62,796 nucleotides of DNA, taken from assembly GCA_046758905.1 (NCBI GenBank), contig JBHIBC010000008.1:1-62796 (forward strand). The letters run 5' to 3'. This DNA comes from JBHIBC01 sp046758905. GTDB taxonomy: Bacteria; Acidobacteriota; Polarisedimenticolia; Gp22-AA2. The notes under the pieces were generated by a model that made no database searches, was not told the DNA's origin, and saw only the letters and a list, made by a program, of their open reading frames with translations. This document shows positions 25,879-33,884 of this stretch, one piece after another (position 1 is the first letter of the stretch; each line of letters opens with the position of its first letter). Position numbers and translations under genes: made by a program.

Positions 25879-26916
25879 ATGGACGCGTCGGATCTGACCA
25901 AGCGCTTCAGGATGCTGCTCGAGGGGAACCCGTTGAGCCCCCTGCCGCAGCCGCGGTATCCCGAGGCCGCCGTCGAGATCGCGCCGGACAGGGTGACGGC
26001 GGTGCGCGTGGCGCAGGAACGCAAGACCGGCCGGTGGGTGCTGCAGGGCGCGGCCTCGGGCCCGCTGCCCCCCGGCGCCATCCAGCCCTCCCTGACGCGT
26101 CCGAACATCCTCGCGCCCGGACCCGTGGCCCGAGCGCTCGAGTCGGTGCTCTCGGAGGTGGGCGCGGGGGAAGGCCGGATCTCGCTGCTGCTTCCCGACC
26201 ACGTGGCGCGCGTGGCGCTCCTCGGCTTCGCGGCGCTGCCGCGCTCGCGGCGCGAGCTCTCCGACCTGGTGCGCTTCCGGATGGCCCGATCGCTCCCGTT
26301 CAAGCCGGATCAGGCGGTCATGGACATCATGGTGCTGGGCCGGGGCGGCGGGGCCTCGCCGCAGTCCTCCGCGTTCTCGGTACTCGCGGCCTTCGTGCAC
26401 AGGGCGATCCTCGAGCAGTACGAGGGCCTGATGGCCTCCGCCGGGTTGTGGCCCGGGCTCGTAGGGCTCTCCACTCTGGAGCTGTACAACCTGTTCCGCC
26501 CGCGTTTCGACGCCCTGCTGGGAAAGGAGAAAGACGCGCTGCTGATCAACGTCACGCGCCACGATATGACGTTCCTGATCTTCCGCGACGAGGACCTGAT
26601 CTTCTACCGCTGCAAGCTGCACCTGCCCGGGGCCGAGGGCGATGCGGCCCTCACCGCGCTGCGCCGGGAGATCTACACGTCGTTCGCCTTCTACCAGGAG
26701 AAGCTGTTGGGCCGCGGGATCGGCCGCGTCTTCCTGCGCACGTCCGGGGTCGCCGCCGACGTCGTCCGGGAGGTGGTCTCGGAAGAGGCCGGGTGCCCGA
26801 TCGAGGCTCTGGAGCTGACCGCGAGGCTCTCCCTGGCGGAGGAGGTCTCGCCGGACCCCGAGACCCTGGCGGCGGCGGCCCCGGCGGCCGGGGCTGCGTC
26901 GGGGAGGTCGGCGTGA
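25879..26916 (+). CDS. pilM: PilM-like actin-fold assembly protein
   Basis: PilM is a cytoplasmic actin-like protein that binds the N-terminus of PilN and connects the ATPase to the inner-membrane complex; GspL's cytoplasmic domain is its counterpart in type II systems. The 345-residue product has the PilM/ComA-type features: LLPDHVARVALLGFAALP near 115, RSLPFKPDQAVMDI near 138, FVHRAILEQYEGLM near 175 and the second-half ALLINVTRHDMTFLIF. No transmembrane helix is seen, unlike GspL, which argues for the PilM type. The tail is Ala/Pro-rich. Its stop overlaps the next GTG start. Confidence 0.8.
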   Translation: MDASDLTKRFRMLLEGNPLSPLPQPRYPEAAVEIAPDRVTAVRVAQERKTGRWVLQGAASGPLPPGAIQPSLTRPNILAPGPVARALESVLSEVGAGEGRISLLLPDHVARVALLGFAALPRSRRELSDLVRFRMARSLPFKPDQAVMDIMVLGRGGGASPQSSAFSVLAAFVHRAILEQYEGLMASAGLWPGLVGLSTLELYNLFRPRFDALLGKEKDALLINVTRHDMTFLIFRDEDLIFYRCKLHLPGAEGDAALTALRREIYTSFAFYQEKLLGRGIGRVFLRTSGVAADVVREVVSEEAGCPIEALELTARLSLAEEVSPDPETLAAAAPAAGAASGRSA

Positions 26917-28271
26917 GGCTCCTGAGCATCAACCTGGCGACCCACCCGTTCCGCAACAACCGGGCGGTGGCGTCGGTCCTCTCCGGCGCCGCCGCGTTCA
27001 TCGTGCTGGCCACGGCGGCGAATCTGTACGTATTCCTGAGCTACCGGGACGGCTACGCGGAGCTCCAGACGGAGCAGCGCGATGCGCGGGCCCGGCTGGC
27101 CCGGCTGCAGCGGGAGGAGAAGCGTCTGGCGCTAGAGGTCCAGGAGCGCGACTTCGAGAGCCTGTACGAGCGGGGCCGCTTCGCCGGCGAGCTGATCCTG
27201 CGGCAGGCGTTCTCCTGGACGCTGCTGTTCAACAAGCTCGAGGAGCTGATGCCTCCGGAGGTCATGATGGCGGCGATCCGCCCCAACATCACGGGAGAGG
27301 GCATCGTCATCCGGGTCGACGGCGTCGCCAAGAACCACGGTGCGCTGCTGACGCTCGAGGAGCGGCTCATGGAGAGCCCGCTGTTCGACCGCGTCTACCC
27401 GGGCAGCGTGCGCAAGATGAACCCGCGGCGGCCCGACTACTCGTTCACCCTGCGCTTCGACTACCTGCCGCACAGGGCATCCCCGCCCGCCGCGGTGGTG
27501 GCCGCCGGGCCGGCGCCCGCCGCGCCGGCTGGCGGGCCCGCACTCCCGGCCCCCGAGCGGGATTCCGCCGCGCCGGCGGCCGCGTCGTCGGCGCCGCGCG
27601 GAGCGGCGCTCGGCACGGCCGGGCGCGACCTGCGGACGCGCACGCCCGAGGCGCTGGCGCGCATCATGGTGGCCCCGGGCGGACTGTACGTGCCGCCCGG
27701 CGCGCCGCGGCCAGCCGGAGCGAGGCCGGAGGAGGACGAGGGCCGAGGGGATCCGGAGCCGAACGCGCGTAGGCCGCGATCCCCGTCCCATGGGGATCCC
27801 CCGGGCCCCCAGGGGGTCGGGCCGGCCGGACCCGGCGCGGGCGCCGGGGATGGCGCGCCGACACCCGCGCCGCAGCGGGCGCCGAAGGGGCGCCCGCCGC
27901 GACTGCCGGGAAGGGCCGGGCGGGCGCCCGGCCGCGACGCGCCGCAGGTGAAGGCACGGCCGGCGCGCCGCCTCGACGTGTCGCTGAGCTTCGCGTCGAC
28001 CCCGGTGAACGAGGTCTACCGGGCCTTGGAGAGGGCGCACGCCGTGACCTTCCGGCTCGACCCGGGCGTCGATCGGGACGCGCCGGTCAGCGCGAACCTG
28101 AGCGGTCGGACGCTGCAGGAGGCGATCGCGGCGGTGTCGGCCCTGGCCGGTCACCGCGTCACGCGCGTGGGGGAAGGGGTCTACCGCGTGGTGGCGATCT
28201 CCGGAGGGGTGCCGATGAGGGACGAACCTGTGGGGGAGGAGGACCTCCCGGGTATGGACGGGACGCGATGA
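26913..28271 (+). CDS. pilN: PilN-like protein fused to a secretin/TonB short N-terminal-type domain
   Basis: Residues 1-190 are PilN: a short cytoplasmic head (LLSINLATHPFRNN), in which the INLA-P element is the known PilM-binding motif, one transmembrane helix (about 20-44), a coiled coil and a small alpha/beta domain ending FTLRFDYLPHR. A disordered Pro/Ala/Gly/Arg linker (about 190-348) follows. The last 100 residues (349-445) look like a secretin N0 / STN domain (RRLDVSLSFASTPVNEVYRA, DAPVSANLSGRTLQEAIAAV). The usual PilN is about 190 residues, so this 452-residue form is an unusual fusion. The start is GTG 26913 with GGGAGG 5 bases upstream; the open frame before it is an artefact. The stop overlaps pilO. 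Confidence 0.78.
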   Translation: MRLLSINLATHPFRNNRAVASVLSGAAAFIVLATAANLYVFLSYRDGYAELQTEQRDARARLARLQREEKRLALEVQERDFESLYERGRFAGELILRQAFSWTLLFNKLEELMPPEVMMAAIRPNITGEGIVIRVDGVAKNHGALLTLEERLMESPLFDRVYPGSVRKMNPRRPDYSFTLRFDYLPHRASPPAAVVAAGPAPAAPAGGPALPAPERDSAAPAAASSAPRGAALGTAGRDLRTRTPEALARIMVAPGGLYVPPGAPRPAGARPEEDEGRGDPEPNARRPRSPSHGDPPGPQGVGPAGPGAGAGDGAPTPAPQRAPKGRPPRLPGRAGRAPGRDAPQVKARPARRLDVSLSFASTPVNEVYRALERAHAVTFRLDPGVDRDAPVSANLSGRTLQEAIAAVSALAGHRVTRVGEGVYRVVAISGGVPMRDEPVGEEDLPGMDGTR

Positions 28272-28882
28272 AGATCGGGCGAACGCCGAAGCGGCGGAAC
28301 TTCGATCTCCGCCGGGAGCTGCCCTGGCTGGCCGGAGCCCTGGGCCTATTGCTGCTGGCGAACCTGGGCTTCTACCTGCTGCTCAACCTCCCGCGGCTGC
28401 GGGCTCTGGGGTCGCTGCGGTCGGAGCGCGACCGGGCGCGGGCCTCGCTGCGGGTGGTGCAGGAGCGGATCGACGCGATGCACGAGCTGATCGAGGCGTA
28501 CGACCGTGAAGTGATCCGCCTGGACGACTTCTACGCCAGCCGGCTGGGGACGCAGGCGAGCCGGATGACCGCGATCCAGCGGGAGATCCGCGCCATCGCC
28601 GGGCAGTTCCGCATCGATCCCGAGTCGATCGATTACAGCCCCGCGGAGGTCGAGGGGACCGACCTGACGCGGTTCCAGATCACCATCCCGCTGGTGGGCG
28701 GCTATCCCAACCTGCGGCAGTTCCTCCACCGGATCGAGTCGTCGAAGCACCTCCTGGCGGTCGACAGCGTGGAGCTGACCGGCTCCCGGGAGGGCGGTGC
28801 GATGCTGAGCCTGACGATCCGGATCACGACCTATTTCCGGTCCCCGGAGCGGGCGGGGGACGGGAGCGCCCGATCCGCCTGA
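28268..28882 (+). CDS. pilO: PilO-like inner-membrane assembly protein
   Basis: PilO pairs with PilN to form the periplasmic inner-membrane collar of type IV pilus and type II systems (GspM is the counterpart). The 204-residue product has a cytoplasmic basic start, one transmembrane helix (about 20-42, WLAGALGLLLLANLGFYLLL), a coiled coil (about 50-85) and a ferredoxin-like domain (about 130-193) with FQITIPLVGGYPNLRQFLHR followed by IESSKHLLAVDSVEL, a strong PilO hallmark. It overlaps the PilN fusion by 4 bp (ATGA). Confidence 0.85.
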   Translation: MKIGRTPKRRNFDLRRELPWLAGALGLLLLANLGFYLLLNLPRLRALGSLRSERDRARASLRVVQERIDAMHELIEAYDREVIRLDDFYASRLGTQASRMTAIQREIRAIAGQFRIDPESIDYSPAEVEGTDLTRFQITIPLVGGYPNLRQFLHRIESSKHLLAVDSVELTGSREGGAMLSLTIRITTYFRSPERAGDGSARSA

Positions 28883-28907
28883 CGGGCGGCGCGGTGGGAC
28901 AAGAGCG

Positions 28908-29552
28908 ATGGAGAAGCGCAAGGAGATCATCCTGGGGGCGTTGCTGGTGACGCTCGCCGTGGTCCTGTGGCGGACACTGGGCGGGGACGGCGCCGCCCCG
29001 GGCGGCGCCGTCCCGGGCGGTCGGCCCACCGGCGTGGACATCTCCTCGCTCAGGATCTACCGGGTGAACTGGGGCGCCCTCGAGGCCGCGCGCCCCGCCT
29101 ACGACCCGGCGGGCCGGAACATCTTCCAGTTCGGCGCCGTCCCGAAGCCGACCCCTCCCCCGCTCACGGAGGAGGAGCTGGCGGCGATCCGCAAGGCCCG
29201 GGAGGAGGCGGAGAGAGTCAGGAAGGCTCAGGAGGAGCAGCGACGCAGGCAGGCCGAGCGCCTGGCCGCGCAGCGCGGGGCCCGGCAGGCGACGCCGTCG
29301 GACCTGCCGCCGCCGCCTCCGAAGCCGCGGCCGCCTCGGATCACGTACAAGTTCATCGGCTACATCGGGCCGCCCGAGGACAAGATCGCGGTCCTGAACC
29401 AAGGCGGCGACCTGCTCTTCGCCCGCGTCGGGGACGAGGTGGGCGAGAAGTTCAGGATCCTGGAGATCGGGTACGAATCGATCAAGTTCGGCTTCACCGA
29501 CGAGAACTTCACCGACGAGACGCGCACGCTGCCGATGAGCACCTCCAACTGA
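28908..29552 (+). CDS. PilP/GspC-like periplasmic linker protein
   Basis: The 214-residue product has one N-terminal membrane helix (about 7-24), a flexible Gly/Pro region, a charged helix rich in Glu, Arg and Gln (about 85-120), a polyproline stretch and a C-terminal beta domain (about 140-210; YKFIGYIGPPEDKIAVLNQG, GEKFRILEIGYESIKFGF). The last domain resembles the HR domain of PilP/GspC, which contacts the secretin N0 ring. The position between PilO and the secretin supports this. The lipobox of true PilP is absent; a membrane anchor takes its place as in GspC. Assignment to PilP or GspC is undecided. Confidence 0.65.
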   Translation: MEKRKEIILGALLVTLAVVLWRTLGGDGAAPGGAVPGGRPTGVDISSLRIYRVNWGALEAARPAYDPAGRNIFQFGAVPKPTPPPLTEEELAAIRKAREEAERVRKAQEEQRRRQAERLAAQRGARQATPSDLPPPPPKPRPPRITYKFIGYIGPPEDKIAVLNQGGDLLFARVGDEVGEKFRILEIGYESIKFGFTDENFTDETRTLPMSTSN

Positions 29553-29585
29553 TGGAGCGGCCGCGAGGCGAAGGGGGGCGATGAG

Positions 29586-32024
29586 GTGACCCGGAGGAGG
29601 AACTCCACGAGCGTGAAGGGCGCGCCGGCGGGCCCCGCGGCGCGCCGGGGTGCTAGGGCCGCCGGGGTGCTGCTCGCCGTCGCGCTGACGGCGGCCGGCT
29701 GCGCCACCACGCGCATCTACCACCGGGGTGAGAAGGCGCTCGCGGTCGGGAACTACGACCGGGCCGTGCTGATGTTCTCGAAGGCCCTCGCGGAGAAGCC
29801 GGAGAACACCCGCTACAAGGTCGCCCTCGCCCGGGCCCGGATCAAGTCGGCGGAGGAGCACTTCTCCAAGGGACAAGCGTACTACAAAGCCGGCCGCCTA
29901 GAGGCGGCGATCGCGGAGTACCAGCAGGTGGTCTACCTGGCGCCGGCGCACCAGTTCGCCGCCAACGAGCTCGCCAAGGCGCTCGCCGAGTGGCAGGAGC
30001 GGCAGGCCACGGAGGAGTCCGAGATCGAGAAGCTGAAGAAGAAAACGCGAGGCGCCCCCGGCCGCGCCGCCCCCAAGCTGAACCCGGCCTCGAACATCCC
30101 CATCGTCCTGCGGTTCAAGAACGAGAGGATCGAGAAGATCTACGACGCCCTGTCGAAGGCGACCGGCGTCAATTTCATCTACGACGAGCGGCTCGACCTC
30201 AACAAGACGATCTCGATCGACCTCACCGACGTGACCTTCGAGCAGGCCCTCGACACGCTCATGACCATGAACAAGCACTTCTACAAGATCTGGGACGAGA
30301 ACACCATCCTGATCGCGGACGACAACCAGCAGAAGCACAAGGAGCACGACGATCTGGTGATCCAGACCTTCTACCTCAGCAACGCCGAGGTCAAGGACGT
30401 GCAGGTGCTGCTGCGCACTCTCCTGGATGCGCGCCAGATCGCGCAGAACGACCGCCTGAACGCCATCACGATCCGTGACACCCCAAGTCGGGTGCAGGTG
30501 GCCCAGAAGATCATCGAGGCGAACGACAAGGCGAAGGCGGAGCTCATCGTCGACACCGAGCTGTTGGAGATCAACCGCAACCTGCTCCAGAACCTGGGGA
30601 TCGACCTGTTCGGCCCGGGTGGGGGCTCCGGGAAGAGCATCAACCTGACCTTCGGGGGGGGCGCGACGGTGCCGCTGAACAACCTCGACATCCTGAGGCA
30701 GAGCGGCTCGTGGCTCGTCGGGCCGGTCCCCGGGGTCGTGGTCAACTTCCTCAAGACCGACGCGGACGCCCAGGTGATCGCCAAGCCGCAGGTGCGCGTG
30801 AGCGAGGGGGAGAAGGCCACGGTGCGGATCGGCGACCGGATCCCGATCCCGACCACCACCTTCAACACCACCCAGACGGTGGGCGGCACCGTGGTGCCGA
30901 TCACCTCCTTCACCTACCAGAACGTCGGGATCAACATCGACCTGGAGCCGCGGGTCCACCACAATCGGGAGATCACGCTGAAGCTGCGGGTGGAGGTCTC
31001 GTCGCTGTCAGGCCAGGTGGCGGCGGGCGGGGGCATCTCGCAGCCGATCATCGGGACCCGCGAGATCGAGACGACGATCCGTCTCAAGGACGCCGAGACC
31101 AACCTGCTGGCCGGCCTGATCCGCGAGGAGGAGCGCAAGTCGCTCAGCGGCGTCCCTGGGCTGTCCGACATCCCGATCCTCCGCCGCCTGTTCGGCAACA
31201 CCGAGACCAGCATCCAGCAGACCGACATCGTCCTCACCCTCACTCCGCACATCATCCGCATCCCGGACATCACCGAGGCGGACCTGCTGCCCCTGTGGAT
31301 CGGGACGGAGCAGAAGATCGGGCTGCGGGGCGCCGACCGGATCAGCCCCTTCGCCAGCACGCCGTTCCAGGAGGAGGAGCAGCCCGCGCCCCCGCCCGGC
31401 ATCCCCGACTTCACCGTCGAGGAGGCGCGTCCGGCGGCCGGCGCGGCGCCGCCGGCCGGGGTCCCGCCGCCGTCGCGGGAAGCGGCGGGAGAGGCGGCCC
31501 CGGCGGGGCCCGAGGCGCCGCCACGGCCCCGGGCGTCGCCGGCGCCCACCCCCGCTCCCACCCCGCGGCCGGCGGGGACCGCCGGGCCGGCGCCGACGCC
31601 GTCGGCACCCGCACTCGTGACCATGAACCCGTCCTTCCTCACCACCGCCGTGGGGCAGGAGTTCAGCGTCGCGGTGACGATCAACAACGCCAGCGGCGTC
31701 GGCAGCGTGCCGTTCCACGTGGCGTTCGACCCGGATCATCTCGAGTTCGTGAGCTCCTCCCACAGCTCGCCCTTCCTCGGTCGGGACGGTGCCACCGTGT
31801 TCGTCCTGGCGACCCTCGGGGGCGGCGGCCGCGAGGTGATCGTCGGGCTGTCCCGACCGGGGGATCGCCCCGGGGTGAGCGGCCAGGGGACCCTCATCGA
31901 GCTCACCTTCAGGGCCAAGCGGTCCGGGACCACGTCGCTCGACCTCACCGACCTCTCGGTCCTGTCGCCGGCCGCGCAGCGCCGGCCGTTCGAGCGGCGG
32001 GGGATGACGGTTGTGGTGCGTTAA
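29586..32024 (+). CDS. gspD: Secretin with N-terminal TPR and C-terminal cohesin domain
   Basis: The outer-membrane channel of the secretion system. The 812-residue lipoprotein precursor has lipobox LTAAGC with Cys39, then TPR-like helices (about 45-150), secretin N0/STN and N1 domains (about 165-330; FKNERIEKIYDALSKATGVN), and the secretin barrel domain (about 395-560: VSEGEKATVRIGDRIPIPTT, LLAGLIREEERKSLSGVPGL). A Pro/Ala-rich linker runs to about 675. The final 135 residues form a cohesin-like beta domain (VGQEFSVAVTINNASGVGSV, GQGTLIELTFRAK). Cohesins bind dockerin partners or other surface proteins, so the pore carries a surface-facing or periplasmic adhesion module. The start is GTG 29586. 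Confidence 0.9.
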   Translation: MTRRRNSTSVKGAPAGPAARRGARAAGVLLAVALTAAGCATTRIYHRGEKALAVGNYDRAVLMFSKALAEKPENTRYKVALARARIKSAEEHFSKGQAYYKAGRLEAAIAEYQQVVYLAPAHQFAANELAKALAEWQERQATEESEIEKLKKKTRGAPGRAAPKLNPASNIPIVLRFKNERIEKIYDALSKATGVNFIYDERLDLNKTISIDLTDVTFEQALDTLMTMNKHFYKIWDENTILIADDNQQKHKEHDDLVIQTFYLSNAEVKDVQVLLRTLLDARQIAQNDRLNAITIRDTPSRVQVAQKIIEANDKAKAELIVDTELLEINRNLLQNLGIDLFGPGGGSGKSINLTFGGGATVPLNNLDILRQSGSWLVGPVPGVVVNFLKTDADAQVIAKPQVRVSEGEKATVRIGDRIPIPTTTFNTTQTVGGTVVPITSFTYQNVGINIDLEPRVHHNREITLKLRVEVSSLSGQVAAGGGISQPIIGTREIETTIRLKDAETNLLAGLIREEERKSLSGVPGLSDIPILRRLFGNTETSIQQTDIVLTLTPHIIRIPDITEADLLPLWIGTEQKIGLRGADRISPFASTPFQEEEQPAPPPGIPDFTVEEARPAAGAAPPAGVPPPSREAAGEAAPAGPEAPPRPRASPAPTPAPTPRPAGTAGPAPTPSAPALVTMNPSFLTTAVGQEFSVAVTINNASGVGSVPFHVAFDPDHLEFVSSSHSSPFLGRDGATVFVLATLGGGGREVIVGLSRPGDRPGVSGQGTLIELTFRAKRSGTTSLDLTDLSVLSPAAQRRPFERRGMTVVVR

Positions 32025-32038
32025 GGGGGAAGCGGTCG

Positions 32039-32530
32039 ATGGTCGTGCCGCACGGGCCCGGGAGGAGTCGAGGGGACGGCGAGGGGGGGATGACCCTGAT
32101 CGAGATCCTGATGGCGATCTTCGTCATCGTGATCCTGGTCGGAGCGCTGGTCCCGGTGGCCAAGTTCACGGTCAAGCGGCACAACGAGCTGGAGCTCCGC
32201 CGGTCCCTCCGCATGATGCGCCGGGCGATCGACGAGTACAAGAAGTTCTGCGACGCCGGGGCGATCCCCAAGGAGGGGGTCGACTCGGAGTGCTATCCGC
32301 CCGATCTGGAGACCCTGGTGGATGGCGTCGAGAAGACGGGGTCGCTGGGCCAGGAGATCCGGTTTCTGCGGCGCATCCCGCTCGACCCGATGACCAAGAC
32401 CTACGAATGGGGCCTGCGCTCTTATCAGGACGACCCGGACTCCACCAACTGGGGCCGCCAGAACGTCTACGACGTCTACACCACGCATGAGGGCAAGGCC
32501 CTGGACGGGACGTACTACAAGGACTGGTGA
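32039..32530 (+). CDS. gspG: GspG-like major pseudopilin (first copy)
   Basis: The 163-residue prepilin has a 17-residue basic leader ending in Gly-Gly and the methylated-helix start MTLIEILMAIFVIVILVGAL. The site is G|M rather than G|F, but Glu at mature position +5 is kept. The C-terminal region has the GspG-type calcium-loop-like end (DVYTTHEGKALDGTYYKDW) and an internal Cys pair (CDAGAIPKEGVDSEC), which may form a disulphide. ATG 32039 has GGGGGA about 9 bases upstream; the frame before it runs open inside the secretin gene only as a shadow. It overlaps the next pseudopilin start. Confidence 0.85.
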   Translation: MVVPHGPGRSRGDGEGGMTLIEILMAIFVIVILVGALVPVAKFTVKRHNELELRRSLRMMRRAIDEYKKFCDAGAIPKEGVDSECYPPDLETLVDGVEKTGSLGQEIRFLRRIPLDPMTKTYEWGLRSYQDDPDSTNWGRQNVYDVYTTHEGKALDGTYYKDW

Positions 32531-32985
32531 TGCGGACGAGGACCTCTCGCGTCCTGCGGGACGGCCGGAGACGCGCCGCGCGTGCGGCGCCGCCGCACTC
32601 CCGCCAGGACGGCTTCACCCTGATGGAGCTGCTGATCGTCATCGCGATCATCGGCATCCTGGTCGGGATCGTGCTTCCGAAGCTGACGCAGACCCCGCAG
32701 AAGGCCAAGGAGGCGGTGCTCAAACAGAACCTGTTCATCCTGCGGGACGTCATCGACCAGTACTTCGCCGACAAGGGGAAGTATCCCGACTCTCTCCAGA
32801 CGCTCGTCGACGAGGGGTACATCCGCAAGCTCCCGGTCGACCCGTTGACGGAGTCGGACCAGACCTGGGTGGTGGAGTACAGCGAGGCGACGGACGAGGA
32901 CCCGGAGGGAGGCGGCGGCGTCTACGACGTCCACAGCGGCGCCTCGGGCATCGCCCTGGACGGCTCGCGCTACAGTGATTGGTGA
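32527..32985 (+). CDS. GspG-like major pseudopilin (second copy)
   Basis: A 152-residue prepilin with a canonical processing site, QDG|FTLMELLIVIAIIGILV, where Phe+1 and Glu+5 are correct. The leader is long (about 28 residues) and Arg-rich. The globular part (VLKQNLFILRDVIDQYFADK, YPDSLQTLVDEGYIRKLPVD) is a clear GspG fold, ending in the same GIALDGSRYSDW pattern as the previous gene, so the two are probably duplicates that diverged. GTG 32527 or ATG 32530 is the start. It is the best candidate for the major pseudopilin. Confidence 0.88.
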   Translation: MMRTRTSRVLRDGRRRAARAAPPHSRQDGFTLMELLIVIAIIGILVGIVLPKLTQTPQKAKEAVLKQNLFILRDVIDQYFADKGKYPDSLQTLVDEGYIRKLPVDPLTESDQTWVVEYSEATDEDPEGGGGVYDVHSGASGIALDGSRYSDW

Positions 32986-33006
32986 GGCGCGACGCGCATC
33001 GAGAGG

Positions 33007-33035
33007 TGGCCGGCCCCGGCGACCCGGGGTATATT
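33007..33035 (+). promoter_or_regulatory. Weak internal promoter before the Ig-like lipoprotein
   Basis: TATATT at 33030-33035 with a poor -35 (TGGCCG at 33007, 17-bp spacing). It lies in a 71-bp gap that also contains an unusually good ribosome binding site (AAGGAG at 33043-33048). Confidence 0.35.
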
Positions 33036-33056
33036 TCGAGGAAAGGAGTTCTTCGG

Positions 33057-33884
33057 ATGTTCGTGAGTGCCGTTCGCAGGACGCTGGCGCCGACAGTTCT
33101 CCTCGCCGCTCTGGTCGGCGTCGGCTGCGAGGATTCAGACACCATCCCGCCGGAGGGATCCACCATCACGGTGACGGGGAACCCTTCGACCATCGTTCTG
33201 GGCAACATCCCCGAGTGCGACTCGCTGCTCTCCCAGGAACAGTGCGGGACGGCCGAGGTGGTCGCCACCGTCAGCAACGAGCTCGGCGTGCCCCTCCCCG
33301 GGCAGGATGTCCGGTTCAGCAGTTCGGCCGGACTCCTGTTCCTCGGGGAGGTGTCGAACGCGACCCCCGTCTCCAACATCCCGATTGAGACGGACGGCTT
33401 CGGCAACGCCCGGGTCAACCTCGTCACCGCCACGACGGCCACCGTCACCGCCCGGTCGGGATCGGCGATGGACGATCTGACATTCAACACCGTTCAGGGG
33501 AATCTCAGGACGATCCTGCTGAACGTCGACACGAGCGATCCCACCTGTGACACCCAGACGATCACGTCCTGCGCGCAAGACCTCTGTCTTGTCGCGCAGG
33601 CGTTCGACACTTCATCGAATCCCCTCGACGGGGTCACCATCGTCTTCGAGCTGAGGAACAACGTCTCGGCCGGAGGCAACACGTTCAACGGCACCTTCAC
33701 CCCGCTCCAGGTCCTCACGAGCGGCGGCGGCGTGGCGGCCAGCCGGTTCACGCCCGACAGCACCTGCCCGTCTGAGTGCAGTCAGGCGCAGGGCGGCGGT
33801 CCATGTCAGGGGGAGATCGTGGCCAGAACGCAGGGCGGGGCGTTCGAGAGCACGGCGCTCCAGCTGTTCATCAACATCCAATGA
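33057..33884 (+). CDS. Cys-rich lipoprotein with bacterial Ig-like (invasin/Big1-type) domains
   Basis: The 275-residue product has a signal segment (LAPTVLLAALVGVGC) ending in a likely lipidated Cys22. Two Ig-like beta domains follow: the first (about 30-140) with VVATVSNELGVPLPGQDVRF and DGFGNARVNLVTATTATVTA, the invasin-type pattern, and the second (about 150-275) with VAQAFDTSSNPLDGVTIVFE. About nine further Cys residues are present, many more than in neighbouring proteins, suggesting several disulphides. It sits inside the pseudopilin cluster, so it may be a substrate, a surface adhesin or a pilotin-like accessory of this secretion system; none of these is proven. ATG 33057 has a strong AAGGAG site. 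Confidence 0.75.
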   Translation: MFVSAVRRTLAPTVLLAALVGVGCEDSDTIPPEGSTITVTGNPSTIVLGNIPECDSLLSQEQCGTAEVVATVSNELGVPLPGQDVRFSSSAGLLFLGEVSNATPVSNIPIETDGFGNARVNLVTATTATVTARSGSAMDDLTFNTVQGNLRTILLNVDTSDPTCDTQTITSCAQDLCLVAQAFDTSSNPLDGVTIVFELRNNVSAGGNTFNGTFTPLQVLTSGGGVAASRFTPDSTCPSECSQAQGGGPCQGEIVARTQGGAFESTALQLFINIQ

